Source: Rhizobium sp. ACO-34A (lineage in GTDB: Bacteria; Pseudomonadota; Alphaproteobacteria; Rhizobiales; Rhizobiaceae). Taken from it: a stretch of DNA of 64,000 nucleotides. The translations under genes were made by a program, and so were the position numbers. Location of the stretch: NCBI GenBank assembly GCA_002600635.1, contig CP021371.1, positions 1,057,001 to 1,121,000 on the forward strand, written 5' to 3'. Under the pieces are notes generated by a model that was given only the letters and a program-made list of their open reading frames with translations, was not told the origin of the DNA and searched no databases. Below are positions 53,518 to 63,182 of the stretch, one piece after another; positions within the stretch are counted from its first letter, which is position 1, and every line of letters starts with the position of its first letter.

Positions 53518-55137
53518 ATGAGCGACAAGTCCAAGAAACCGCAGAAACTCAAAGCCCGCCTGCCGCGCGGCTTTGTCGATCGCGAGGCTGCCGATATCCG
53601 CGCCGTCAACGAGATGATCGCGAAGATCCGTGAAGTGTATGAGCGCTATGGTTTCGACCCGGTGGAAACCCCGCTCTTCGAATACACCGATGCGCTCGGC
53701 AAGTTCCTGCCGGATAGCGACCGCCCGAACGAAGGCGTCTTCTCGCTGCAGGACGACGATGAACAATGGATGTCGCTGCGCTACGACCTGACCGCGCCGC
53801 TGGCCCGCCATGTCGCGGAAAATTTCAACGAGATCCAGCTTCCCTACCGGACCTACCGCGCCGGTTATGTGTTCCGCAACGAGAAGCCCGGCCCGGGCCG
53901 CTTCCGTCAGTTCATGCAGTTCGATGCGGACTCGGTCGGCGCGCCGGGCGTCCAGGCCGACGCCGAAATGTGCATGATGATGGCCGACACGCTGGAGGCG
54001 CTCGGCATCAAGCGTGGTGACTATGTGATCCGAGTCAACAACCGCAAGGTTCTCGACGGTGTGATGGAAGCGATCGGCGTCGGTGGCGAGGAGAATGCGG
54101 GGCGTCGTCTGAGCGTGCTGCGCGCCATCGACAAGTTTGACAAGTTCGGTATTGAAGGCGTGAAGTTGCTGCTCGGGGCCGGACGCAAGGACGAATCCGG
54201 TGACTTTACCAAGGGCGCTGGCTTGGACGAGCAGCAAATTGATACAATCATGCAAGCCTTCTTTCGCGATGATTGGAGCAATCCAAATACCACAACTCCC
54301 GAAGCAGAGACTGACACCATTGATGATGACGTTCGGTCAGCTTTCGGCAAAGGCCCTCGCTATGACAATCTGTATTTCCTGAAACTGCTTAAGGGGAAAA
54401 TGGATGAGAAGGGGTACTTCGATGCTGGTTTGCAGGAGCTAATCGATATCGAAAGAATGGTTCGTGCTGCAGGCTATGGTACTAGGCGCATCAAGATCGA
54501 CCCCTCCGTCGTGCGCGGTCTCGAATACTATACCGGCCCCGTCTACGAAGCCGAACTGACCTTCGACGTGACCAACGAAAAGGGTGAAAAGGTCGTTTTC
54601 GGTTCCGTCGGTGGCGGCGGCCGCTATGACGGTCTTGTGTCGCGCTTCATGGGCCAGCCGGTGCCGGCCACCGGCTTCTCCATCGGCGTCTCGCGCCTGA
54701 TGACGGCGCTCAAGAACCTCGGCAAGCTCGGTCAGGACGATGTGATCGCGCCGGTTCTGGTGACCGTCATGGACGGCGATGTCGAAAGCATGAGCCGCTA
54801 CCAGAAGTTCACGCAGCAGCTGCGCGCCGCCGGTGTCCGCGCCGAAATGTACCAGGGTAACTGGAAGAAGTTCGGCAACCAGCTGAAATATGCCGACCGT
54901 CGCGGCTCCCCCGTCGCCATCATTCAGGGCGGCGACGAGCGCGCCGAGGGCGTGGTGCAGCTCAAGGATCTGATCGAGGGCAAGCGTCTCTCGGGCGAGA
55001 TCACCGACAATGCCGAATGGCGCGAGGCCCGCGTCGCCCAGGCCGTGGTGCCGGAGGGCGAGCTGGTCGAGAAGGTACTCGAAATTCTCGCAGCCCAGGC
55101 GGAAGACCGTCGTCGGGCGAAGCAGGCCGATGTCTAG
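53518..55137 (+). CDS. hisS: histidyl-tRNA synthetase, alphaproteobacterial long form
   Basis: Class II synthetase charging tRNA-His; 539 residues, longer than the usual ~420-residue enterobacterial form. Motif 2 is [26 protein letters not shown], the histidine-binding loop is [12 protein letters not shown], and motif 3 is [15 protein letters not shown] with [11 protein letters not shown]. The C-terminal anticodon domain begins [15 protein letters not shown] segment near residues 225-325 (bases about 54190-54490) is strikingly less GC-rich and uses other codons than the rest. It is the first gene of a his cluster. Confidence 0.95.
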   Translation: MSDKSKKPQKLKARLPRGFVDREAADIRAVNEMIAKIREVYERYGFDPVETPLFEYTDALGKFLPDSDRPNEGVFSLQDDDEQWMSLRYDLTAPLARHVAENFNEIQLPYRTYRAGYVFRNEKPGPGRFRQFMQFDADSVGAPGVQADAEMCMMMADTLEALGIKRGDYVIRVNNRKVLDGVMEAIGVGGEENAGRRLSVLRAIDKFDKFGIEGVKLLLGAGRKDESGDFTKGAGLDEQQIDTIMQAFFRDDWSNPNTTTPEAETDTIDDDVRSAFGKGPRYDNLYFLKLLKGKMDEKGYFDAGLQELIDIERMVRAAGYGTRRIKIDPSVVRGLEYYTGPVYEAELTFDVTNEKGEKVVFGSVGGGGRYDGLVSRFMGQPVPATGFSIGVSRLMTALKNLGKLGQDDVIAPVLVTVMDGDVESMSRYQKFTQQLRAAGVRAEMYQGNWKKFGNQLKYADRRGSPVAIIQGGDERAEGVVQLKDLIEGKRLSGEITDNAEWREARVAQAVVPEGELVEKVLEILAAQAEDRRRAKQADV

Positions 55138-55148
55138 CTATTCCAGAT

Positions 55149-55263
55149 TGCCCCTCACCCCAACCCTCTTCCCGCAGGCGGGGAGAGGGGGTGGAACGGC
55201 TGCGGTATGCGTCCTTCTCCCCGTCGCGACGGGGAGAAGGTGCCGGCAGGCGGATGAGGGGCT
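55149..55263. repeat. RIME-type double-hairpin repeat between hisS and hisZ
   Basis: TGCCCCTCACCC and GGATGAGGGGC bound a 115-bp element with palindromes CTCTTCCCGCAGGCGGGGAG and CTTCTCCCCGTCGCGACGGG. It lies in the 153-bp gap inside the his transcription unit. Confidence 0.85.
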
Positions 55264-55290
55264 CTCAAACGCAATTCACGGAGGCGGCAA

Positions 55291-56412
55291 GTGCCCCTGA
55301 TCAACATGCCGGATTTCGCCGGCACCATCCTTGAGGAATTTTCGGCGCGCTCGACCGTTCGGGTCGATACGCCCGTGATCCAGCCTGCCGGGCCTTTCCT
55401 CGACATGGCCGGCGAAGATCTGCGCCGGCGCATCTTCATGACGGAGAACGAGCGCGGCGAAAGCCTGTGCCTGCGCCCGGAATTCACGATTCCGGTCTGC
55501 CTGCGCCACATAGAGACCGCGACCGGCACGCCGAAACGTTATGCCTATCTCGGCGAGGTTTTCCGCCAGCGCCGCGACGGCGCCAACGAATTCTATCAGG
55601 CCGGCATCGAGGATCTCGGCAATACCGGGATTGCGGCAGCCGATGCCCGCGCGATCGGCGATGCCTATGCCATCCTTGCGCGTCTGCTGCCGGGCCGGAA
55701 ACTGACCGTCATGCTCGGTGACCAGGCGGTGTTCGAGGCCGTGGTCAAGGCGCTGGGCCTGCCGGCGGGCTGGCAGAAGCGCCTCATTCAGGCCTTCGGC
55801 AACGCCGATCAGATCGAGCAATTGCTGAAGCGTCTGGGCAGCCCGAATCCTGTCGAAGGATTGAACCCGATGGTGTCGGACCTGCTGGCCTCCGGCGACG
55901 ATGCGGCACTGGTTGCCCATATCGACGAAACCATGCAGGCGACGGGCTATTCCACCAATGCCAGCCGCTCGCCGGTCGAGATCGCAAGGCGGCTCAAGGA
56001 AAAGCAGGAACTGGCTGAAACCCGGCTCGATGGCGCAGCTCTCATTCTGCTCCGGGAGTTCCTGTCGCTGGAACTGCCGTTGCCGGATGCGACTTCGGCG
56101 CTCGCCGGTTTTGCCGATGCTGCCGGCCTGAAGCTCGGTGCCGCCATTTCCCGCTTCGACGAGCGGGTCGCGGCCCTTGCCAATGCCGGGCTCGATCTCG
56201 CAGGCATCACCTATCGTGCGGCCTTCGGCCGTCCTCTCGACTATTACACCGGCCTCGTCTTCGAAGTCGCGGTGAAGGACCATCCGGCTGTGCTTGCCGG
56301 CGGCGGTCGCTTCGATCACCTCCTGACCTTGCTGGGTGCCGAAAGCCGAATTCCGGCGGTCGGCTTTTCGCTCTGGCTCGACCGGATCGAGGCGGAAGGA
56401 AAACGTTCATGA
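55291..56412 (+). CDS. hisZ: ATP phosphoribosyltransferase regulatory subunit HisZ
   Basis: A 373-residue paralogue of the HisRS catalytic core without aminoacylation. It associates with short HisG to give active, histidine-sensitive ATP phosphoribosyltransferase. Recognisable pieces are [54 protein letters not shown] and [16 protein letters not shown]. Start GTG 55291 follows GGAGGCGGCAA. The stop overlaps the hisG ATG, which fits the two proteins being made together. Confidence 0.95.
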   Translation: MPLINMPDFAGTILEEFSARSTVRVDTPVIQPAGPFLDMAGEDLRRRIFMTENERGESLCLRPEFTIPVCLRHIETATGTPKRYAYLGEVFRQRRDGANEFYQAGIEDLGNTGIAAADARAIGDAYAILARLLPGRKLTVMLGDQAVFEAVVKALGLPAGWQKRLIQAFGNADQIEQLLKRLGSPNPVEGLNPMVSDLLASGDDAALVAHIDETMQATGYSTNASRSPVEIARRLKEKQELAETRLDGAALILLREFLSLELPLPDATSALAGFADAAGLKLGAAISRFDERVAALANAGLDLAGITYRAAFGRPLDYYTGLVFEVAVKDHPAVLAGGGRFDHLLTLLGAESRIPAVGFSLWLDRIEAEGKRS

Positions 56413-57107
56413 CGATTACCATCGGACTGCCCTCCAAGGGCCGGATGAAGGAAGACTCTTCCGCGGTGCTCGAACGCGCGGGCCTGAAGATCGTTGCCGT
56501 CGGCAACGACCGCTCCTATCGCGGCCGGGTCGAGGGCTTCGACGATGTCGAGATCGCTTTCCTCTCCGCCTCCGAGATTGCGCGCGAGATCGGTGCGGGA
56601 ACGGTGGACTTCGGCGTCACCGGTGAGGACCTGATCCGGGAAGGGCTGGCGGAAGCCGACAAGCGCGTCGAAATCTGCGCCCGCCTCGGCTTCGGCCACG
56701 CCGATGTCGTTGTCGCCGTGCCGGAAATCTGGCTGGATGTCGATACCATGGCCGATCTCGGCGACGTCGCTGCGGACTTCCGCAGCCGCCATGGCCGGCG
56801 TCTGGCGATCGCCACGAAATACTGGCGCCTCACCCAGCAGTTCTTCTCGGGTAGCCACGGTATCCAGCTTTATCGCATCGTCGAAAGCCTTGGCGCGACG
56901 GAGGGAGCGCCTGCGGCCGGGCAGGCGGATATCATCGTCGATATCACCTCGACCGGATCGACGCTGCGCGCCAATCATCTGAAGATCCTTTCCGATGGCG
57001 TTCTCCTGCGTTCCGAGGCCTGCCTTGTGCGTGCGCGCAAGCCGGAACACGAGGGTAATGCCCGGGTGGCCGAGATCGTTGCGGCCGTCCAGGCGGCGCT
57101 TCGATAA
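56409..57107 (+). CDS. hisG: ATP phosphoribosyltransferase catalytic subunit HisG (short form)
   Basis: Condenses ATP and PRPP, the first committed step of histidine synthesis. At 232 residues it is the short type that lacks the regulatory ACT-like domain and needs HisZ, whose gene is directly upstream with an ATGA overlap. [15 protein letters not shown] begins it, [11 protein letters not shown] follows, and [19 protein letters not shown] holds the PRPP-binding DxTSTG-type loop. Confidence 0.96.
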   Translation: MTITIGLPSKGRMKEDSSAVLERAGLKIVAVGNDRSYRGRVEGFDDVEIAFLSASEIAREIGAGTVDFGVTGEDLIREGLAEADKRVEICARLGFGHADVVVAVPEIWLDVDTMADLGDVAADFRSRHGRRLAIATKYWRLTQQFFSGSHGIQLYRIVESLGATEGAPAAGQADIIVDITSTGSTLRANHLKILSDGVLLRSEACLVRARKPEHEGNARVAEIVAAVQAALR

Positions 57108-57111
57108 GGCC

Positions 57112-57711
57112 ATGAGCGAGGCGGATATCATCGTCGGCCTCTACGAGCGTCACGCGCATGCCTTCGACCGCCAGCGGTCGAAGCATTTGTTCGAAAGATC
57201 CTGGATCGACCGTTTCACCGGACAACTGGCGGAAGGTTCCCGCGTGCTGGACCTCGGCTGCGGCTCCGGCGAGCCCATGGCGGCATTTCTGATGGAGCGG
57301 GGAATGAAGGTGACGGGCATTGATTCGTCGCCGACATTGATCGAACTGTGCCGCGAACGGCTGCCGTCCGGTGATTGGCAGGTGGCTGACATGCGTGAGT
57401 TATCGCTCGGGCGCATTTTCGACGGCATTCTCGTCTGGCATAGCTTCTTTCACCTGACGCCGGATGCCCAGCGCGCCATGTTTCCTGTCTTCGCCGCCCA
57501 TGCTGAAGGGCATGCGGTGCTGATGTTCACGTCAGGGCCATCGGAGGGCGTGGCTATAGGAACCTTCGAGGGCGAACCGCTTTACCATGCAAGCCTTGCC
57601 CCGGACGAATATCGTCGGCTCCTTGCGGAAAACGGCTTCGAGGTAATCGCCCATATGGCGGAAGATCCGGAATGCGGTGGCGCCACCGTCTGGCTTGCCC
57701 GCAAGGTCTGA
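57112..57711 (+). CDS. class I SAM-dependent methyltransferase
   Basis: A 199-residue methyltransferase: motif I VLDLGCGSGEPMAAFLMERG (about residues 46-65), VTGIDSSPTLIEL as motif post I, and ILVWHSFFHLTPDAQRAMF as motif II region. The substrate is unidentified. The ATG at 57112 lies 4 bp after the hisG stop, so it is cotranscribed with the his genes, but a role in histidine metabolism is unproven. A strong terminator follows. Confidence 0.87.
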   Translation: MSEADIIVGLYERHAHAFDRQRSKHLFERSWIDRFTGQLAEGSRVLDLGCGSGEPMAAFLMERGMKVTGIDSSPTLIELCRERLPSGDWQVADMRELSLGRIFDGILVWHSFFHLTPDAQRAMFPVFAAHAEGHAVLMFTSGPSEGVAIGTFEGEPLYHASLAPDEYRRLLAENGFEVIAHMAEDPECGGATVWLARKV

Positions 57712-57747
57712 TTTCCAGGTCCGCTTTCTCAACATGATCTGCAAAAC

Positions 57748-57782
57748 AAAAGGCCCGGCGGAGCGATCCGCCGGGCCTTTTG
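57748..57782. terminator. strong bidirectional rho-independent terminator
   Basis: A 15-bp perfect stem (AAAAGGCCCGGCGGA with its complement) closes on the GNRA loop GCGA and has T/A runs at both ends. It lies between the methyltransferase gene (+) and the DoxX gene (-) and should stop both. Confidence 0.93.
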
Positions 57783-57803
57783 TTGCTTGGGAGCAGGGAA
57801 CTA

Positions 57804-58247
57804 TCAGGCCGTAGCGAGAACGCCGCGGCGTGCGTCGACCGAGTATGCGCCCGGGCCGAAGGTGGCGAGCAGGATGTAACCGCCGGCCAGCGTGATGTTC
57901 TTGATGAAGATGATGCCGTTCAGCGTGTTGATCCAGCCGAGTGCGCCTTCCGGCCAGCCTTCGATGGCAACGGTGCCGCTGTGGAAGACGAGAGCGGTGA
58001 ATACGCAGAACAGGGCGAGAGCCCAGCCGGCAATCTTCGTCTGGAAGCCGACGAGAACGGCAAGGCCGGAGACCAGTTCGAACAGGCCGGCGAGATAAGC
58101 CAGCGCGGTTGCGGCCGGCAGGCCGGCGCCGGTGATCATGCCGGCAGTGCCAGCCGGATCGACCAGCTTGCCGAAGCCGGAGGTGATGAAGAGGTAGGAA
58201 AGCAGAATGCGGGCGATCAGAACGATCACGCTGTTGATATTCGACAT
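57804..58247 (-). CDS. DoxX family membrane protein
   Basis: A 147-residue protein with four hydrophobic helices, DoxX family. LIARILLSYLFITSGFGKLVDPAGTAGMI and LAYLAGLFELVSGLAVLVGFQTKIAGWALALF are the conserved halves. Related MpmA/DoxX proteins take part in membrane-linked thiol or oxidative stress defence. AGGAGTTTCCG precedes the ATG. It is divergent from a glutathione S-transferase gene, a pairing that fits the same theme. Confidence 0.88.
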   Translation of the reverse strand: MSNINSVIVLIARILLSYLFITSGFGKLVDPAGTAGMITGAGLPAATALAYLAGLFELVSGLAVLVGFQTKIAGWALALFCVFTALVFHSGTVAIEGWPEGALGWINTLNGIIFIKNITLAGGYILLATFGPGAYSVDARRGVLATA

Positions 58248-58416
58248 CGGAAACTCCTATGTATCGTGTGGCCGGGCTCCGCAGACCGGCAAGGCGTTAA
58301 AACTTCCCCCTTTTAATGCCCTTTTTTGATTGTCCCGCATAGTTGGACGATGCTTGACTATTCGTTCGATAATTGAGAACGAAGCCCGGCTCGTCCTTCC
58401 CCCAAAGGAGAAAACG

Positions 58417-59124
58417 ATGGCTGATCTCTCCAGCTTCCCCATCACGAAGAAATGGCCTGCCAAGGACCCCTCCGTTATCCAGCTTTACTCGCTGCCGACG
58501 CCAAATGGCGTGAAGGTATCGATCGCATTGGAAGAGCTTGGGCTGCCTTATGAAGCGCATCTCGTTTCGTTCGGCACCAACGAGCAGAAGTCCCCGGAAT
58601 TCGTATCGCTGAACCCGAACGGCCGTATTCCCGCGATCATAGATCCGAATGGCCCGGATGGAAAGCCGATCGGCGTTTTCGAGTCTGGCGCGATCCTGAT
58701 CTATCTGGCGGAAAAGACCGGCAAGCTGCTGCCGAAGGACGGTGCGGGCCGCTATGCGGTGCTGCAGTGGCTGATGTTCCAGATGGGTGGCGTTGGCCCG
58801 ATGTTCGGCCAGTTCGGCCATTTCTATAAATATGCCGCTGACAAGGTCGCGAACAATCCCTATCCGACGGAGCGCTACCGCGATGAGGCGCGCCGTCTGC
58901 TGGGCGTTCTGGAAGGTGAGCTTGCCACCCGTCCGTGGCTGGCCGGCGAAGAATACACCATCGCCGATATCGCCACCTTCCCGTGGGTGCGTGGCCTGAA
59001 GGTCGGCTACGAAGCCGCCGACGCGATCGGTCTGGAAAACTACCCGAAGGTCATGGAGTGGGTTGCCCGGGCTGAAAGCCGTCCGGCCAGCCAGAAGGGA
59101 CTCAACATTCCGCCGCGCCCCTGA
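58417..59124 (+). CDS. glutathione S-transferase family protein (YghU/YfcG-like)
   Basis: A 235-residue GST. The thioredoxin-fold half is IQLYSLPTPNGVKVSIALEELGLPYEAHLV with TPNG in the active-site position of the Nu-class YfcG/YghU type, then PNGRIPAIIDPNGPDGKP and VFESGAILIYLAEKTGKLLP (the glutathione-binding ES pair). The helical half contains NNPYPTERYRDEARRLLGVLEGEL and ends with EEYTIADIATFPW. Such enzymes act as glutathione-dependent disulfide reductases. AAAGGAG precedes the ATG at 58417. Confidence 0.92.
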   Translation: MADLSSFPITKKWPAKDPSVIQLYSLPTPNGVKVSIALEELGLPYEAHLVSFGTNEQKSPEFVSLNPNGRIPAIIDPNGPDGKPIGVFESGAILIYLAEKTGKLLPKDGAGRYAVLQWLMFQMGGVGPMFGQFGHFYKYAADKVANNPYPTERYRDEARRLLGVLEGELATRPWLAGEEYTIADIATFPWVRGLKVGYEAADAIGLENYPKVMEWVARAESRPASQKGLNIPPRP

Positions 59125-59144
59125 GCCCGGTGTGTCCAAAAACG

Positions 59145-59169
59145 AAAGCGGCCGGAGCGGCCGCTTTTT
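59145..59169 (+). terminator. GST gene terminator
   Basis: A 9-bp stem AAAGCGGCC with its complement encloses a 5-nt loop and continues into a T-run, 20 bases after the GST stop. Confidence 0.85.
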
Positions 59170-59192
59170 CTGCTTCCCGATTGTGAAGAAGT

Positions 59193-59651
59193 TCAGCCGT
59201 AGCTGCGCAGATGCGCGCCCGGCGCCAGCTTGAAGCGCGGGAATACGAAGAGGCCGAGCATGCTGCCGGCACTGACCTGCTCCAGCCCCACGGATTCACC
59301 GATGCAGAACACCGGCTGGCGATGGCCGTCATTATGCAGGATGGTCGTCGAATAGCAGAAGCGGGACGAAGAGGTGGCCGCCTGTTCGAACAGTTCGAGA
59401 ATATGGGCGCGGTCGTGAGCCTCATAGCAGCGCATCATGCTGAGCAGGCCGCATTCCGGCGCTTCGAGACCATGCAGCATGGTCGCGCGCTCACCCAGTC
59501 TGATGACGCCGTTCGACAGATCGCCTTCCCAGCTTTCCGACACGGTAAACTGGGACAAGGAATAGGAATCGTCTTCACCTGCCTCAGGAAAGGCATGGGA
59601 GTAGGGGGCGACGGGATTGGCTCTGGCAATCTTAAACAAGGCTGTCCTCAA
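59193..59651 (-). CDS. uncharacterised PAS-like protein
   Basis: An open frame of 152 residues. The central part, MMRCYEAHDRAHILELFEQAATSSSRFCYSTTILHNDGHRQPVFCIGE, has the shape of the late helix and beta hairpin of a PAS domain, ending in LGLFVFPRFKLAPG. No effector domain is attached. The start is uncertain (TTG 59651, no clear ribosome-binding site). It lies downstream of the GST terminator on the opposite strand. Rhizobial hypothetical proteins look similar; the role is unknown. Confidence 0.6.
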   Translation of the reverse strand: MRTALFKIARANPVAPYSHAFPEAGEDDSYSLSQFTVSESWEGDLSNGVIRLGERATMLHGLEAPECGLLSMMRCYEAHDRAHILELFEQAATSSSRFCYSTTILHNDGHRQPVFCIGESVGLEQVSAGSMLGLFVFPRFKLAPGAHLRSYG

Positions 59652-60479
59652 GTCGAAAGCCGAATTGAAGCGTAGTGCTCTCGGAGTAGTTTCAGTATCG
59701 ACGGTCTACCGGGAACCCGGTGCTTTACTCAAACTTTTCTGCATTTCCTCGCGCGCCAGCAGACCTCGAAGGGTTGGTGGTCGCTCGAGACTATATAGTA
59801 TTACCAATTACTTATATTTTGCCGAAATACAAGTACGTGCTTCGCGCATAAGTTTCATTCGGCATTTTTGCCCAATGGCTTCGTTCTGCAGAATGGTTAC
59901 CGATGGTAGTATACCATTTCGCCGGACTCGGAGGCACACCAGTGGACTCGCGAAGGGTTATTAACTTTTTGTTTTCTTCGCAATGGATTTTTTTGAATGA
60001 TGTGCGGAATCTTGTAGTTGAATAAAGACGAAAATAAACATGCTGCATACCCCTATCGAATTAGGGATTATTGGAGTCGATATCATGTTTTTCGGGTGCT
60101 GAAAACGGTTTCTCCGTCTTGCGTTCTACGGATTTCGTCAGTCGACCTGTTTTTTCCAAAAAAAAGCAACCAGCCTCTGTGCCATTTTGAAGCAGTCATC
60201 TGATGGAATTGGTTGGTAAAAAAGAAAATCCAGAATTTAATTAGAATATTTTCATAAACAAACAGACGAAGAGCAGTAAGTGACGTGGGGTTGCATAAGG
60301 TCGCGCTTGACTTCCGTCTGGTCCGCGCAGACGCCGTCCCGTGAGAATGGCTATTTCTGTTGGATGGTTGAAGCGGCGGCCCTGAAGTGTCCCGCGGCCT
60401 TTCATCATGTCCGTCTTGCGGCTTGGGGACTGTTGCGGAGAGAGATCCACATGGCTAACCGTAGTCGGAGTTGCTCTCC
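59652..60479. other. AT-rich gene-free region
   Basis: About 830 bp without a credible gene. From 59780 to 60280 it is much richer in A and T than the rest of the window, with tracts such as AATTTAATTAGAATATT. Short open frames on both strands lack family resemblance and good starts. It may hold untranslated RNA, decayed genes or a promoter, but none can be shown. Confidence 0.5.
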
Positions 60480-60617
60480 TACCAACGAAAAAGGGCGATC
60501 CGTAGGTCGCTCTTTCCGAATTTTGAGTTGAGTGGCTCAGATATGCGACATCCACCTCGCATTATGTCTATATGCCGCCCGTTCAGCGCGCTCGATGCGC
60601 TGAACCACTCAAGATGA
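60480..60617 (-). repeat. decayed copy of groEL 3' end and terminator, unit III
   Basis: About 138 bp, aligned with 60640-60777. It carries a degraded terminator (60488-60512), GGCTCAGAT, an altered groEL tail (minus-strand GGCATATAGACATAATG in place of GGCATGGACATGATG) and the palindrome GTTCAGCGCG/TGCGCTGAAC at 60581-60605. Confidence 0.75.
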
Positions 60618-60639
60618 TGGGCGGCATTGGCGAACATGC

Positions 60640-60777
60640 TGCCACGAAAAAGGGCGACCCGAAGGCCGCCCTCTCGCAAGACTGAACCGGATGGCTCAGA
60701 TGTGCAGGCTTTCGCCTATCACATCATGTCCATGCCGCCCGTTCAGCGCGCTTGACGCGCTGAACCACTTAAAGTGC
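60640..60777 (-). repeat. copy of groEL 3' end and terminator, unit II
   Basis: About 138 bp. It includes an exact copy of the last groEL codons and stop (GGCATGGACATGATGTGA on the minus strand), the following GATAGGCGAAAGCC, a perfect palindrome GTTCAGCGCG/CGCGCTGAAC (60741-60765) and an intact terminator at 60647-60671. Confidence 0.82.
60647..60671 (-). terminator. probable groESL transcript terminator
   Basis: On the minus strand GGGCGGCC and GGTCGCCC pair (one G-T) around a UUCG tetraloop, followed by five T residues. It lies about 150 bases past the groEL stop, inside repeat unit II. Confidence 0.8.
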
Positions 60778-60805
60778 ATGGGCGAAGCTTTATGGTCATG
60801 GCTGC

Positions 60806-60821
60806 GATAGGCTTTCGCCTA

Positions 60822-60823
<2 letters not shown>
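60806..60823 (-). other. GNRA hairpin overlapping the groEL stop
   Basis: GATAGGC and GCCTATC pair around GAAA, a very stable tetraloop. The stem starts inside the groEL stop codon. It has no T-run, so it may protect the mRNA 3' side or act with the terminator further on. Confidence 0.6.
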
Positions 60824-62486
<1,663 letters not shown>

Positions 62487-62521
62487 TCAGCGATATGTCG
62501 ATGAAGGCAAAAGGCTGGAAA

Positions 62522-62818
62522 TCAGCCGATGATGCCCATGATGTCGGCTTCCTTCATGATCAGAAGGTCAACGCCGTCGAGCTTGACTTCGGTGCCCGAC
62601 CACTTGCCGAACAGGACGCGGTCGCCGACCTTGACGTCGAGAGCCACGGCCTTGCCGTTTTCGTCACGGGCGCCCGGGCCAACGGCAACGATTTCGCCTT
62701 CAGCAGGCTTTTCCTTGGCGGTGTCCGGAATGATGATGCCACCCTTGGTCTTTTCTTCAGACTCGACGCGCTTGACGACAACGCGGTCGTGCAGGGGGCG
62801 GAAAGATGTGCTTGCCAT
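62522..62818 (-). CDS. groES: co-chaperonin GroES, 10 kDa
   Basis: A 98-residue lid subunit of the GroEL chamber. [37 protein letters not shown] contains the mobile loop GGIIIPDTA that docks on GroEL, and [30 protein letters not shown] is the usual C-terminus. It is the first gene of the groESL operon. The CIRCE operator lies about 60 bp upstream of its start. Confidence 0.98.
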   Translation of the reverse strand: MASTSFRPLHDRVVVKRVESEEKTKGGIIIPDTAKEKPAEGEIVAVGPGARDENGKAVALDVKVGDRVLFGKWSGTEVKLDGVDLLIMKEADIMGIIG

Positions 62819-62876
62819 TGTCTAATCCCTCGATCAAATGACATTGACGGATCGCGACGGATCCGTACGGAAATTG

Positions 62877-62903
62877 TTAGCACTCCCGTTGGAAGAGTGC
62901 TAG
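62877..62903. promoter_or_regulatory. CIRCE element (HrcA operator)
   Basis: TTAGCACTC and GAGTGCTAG are separated by 9 bases, matching the CIRCE consensus TTAGCACTC-N9-GAGTGCTAA at 17 of 18 arm positions. It lies in the leader of groESL. Confidence 0.95.
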
Positions 62904-62910
62904 CGGGGTT

Positions 62911-62941
62911 GAGATAGGGGTGGCCTCCGGATGAGTCAAGC
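62911..62941 (-). promoter_or_regulatory. sigma-32-like heat-shock promoter of groESL
   Basis: On the minus strand GCTTGACT is followed after about 13-14 bases by CCCCTATCT, close to the RpoH consensus CTTGAAA and CCCCATNT. It lies just upstream of CIRCE, so heat-shock sigma and HrcA repression would act together. Confidence 0.65.
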
Positions 62942-63182
62942 GCGGCCCGCTGAAAATATTTCACCTCGCAACGTTAACATTGCTCCGTGACAGAATGTGT
63001 GACGGGTGCTTGTCTTGCACCCGGGGACGGCGATTTCATGGCCGGTCTTGCCAATCGGCAACAGGCCGTCCGGCATTGACAACCCTGCACATCAGCTATT
63101 TCGCCTGCGGGCAGCAAAGGCCCTTGCCATGGCGGCTATCCTTTGCAATGTCACCGCTGACATAAATTGAAACCGGGAAATC
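62942..63182. other. spacer between groESL promoter and HAD gene
   Basis: This 241-bp stretch contains no recognisable gene. It completes the 364-bp gap between groES and the HAD-IIA gene and holds the promoter region of that gene, without a clear motif. Confidence 0.4.

Noticed and set aside
60241..60555. 104-codon open frame in the groEL downstream region
   Set aside because: It runs through the duplicated terminator and has no plausible start or family.
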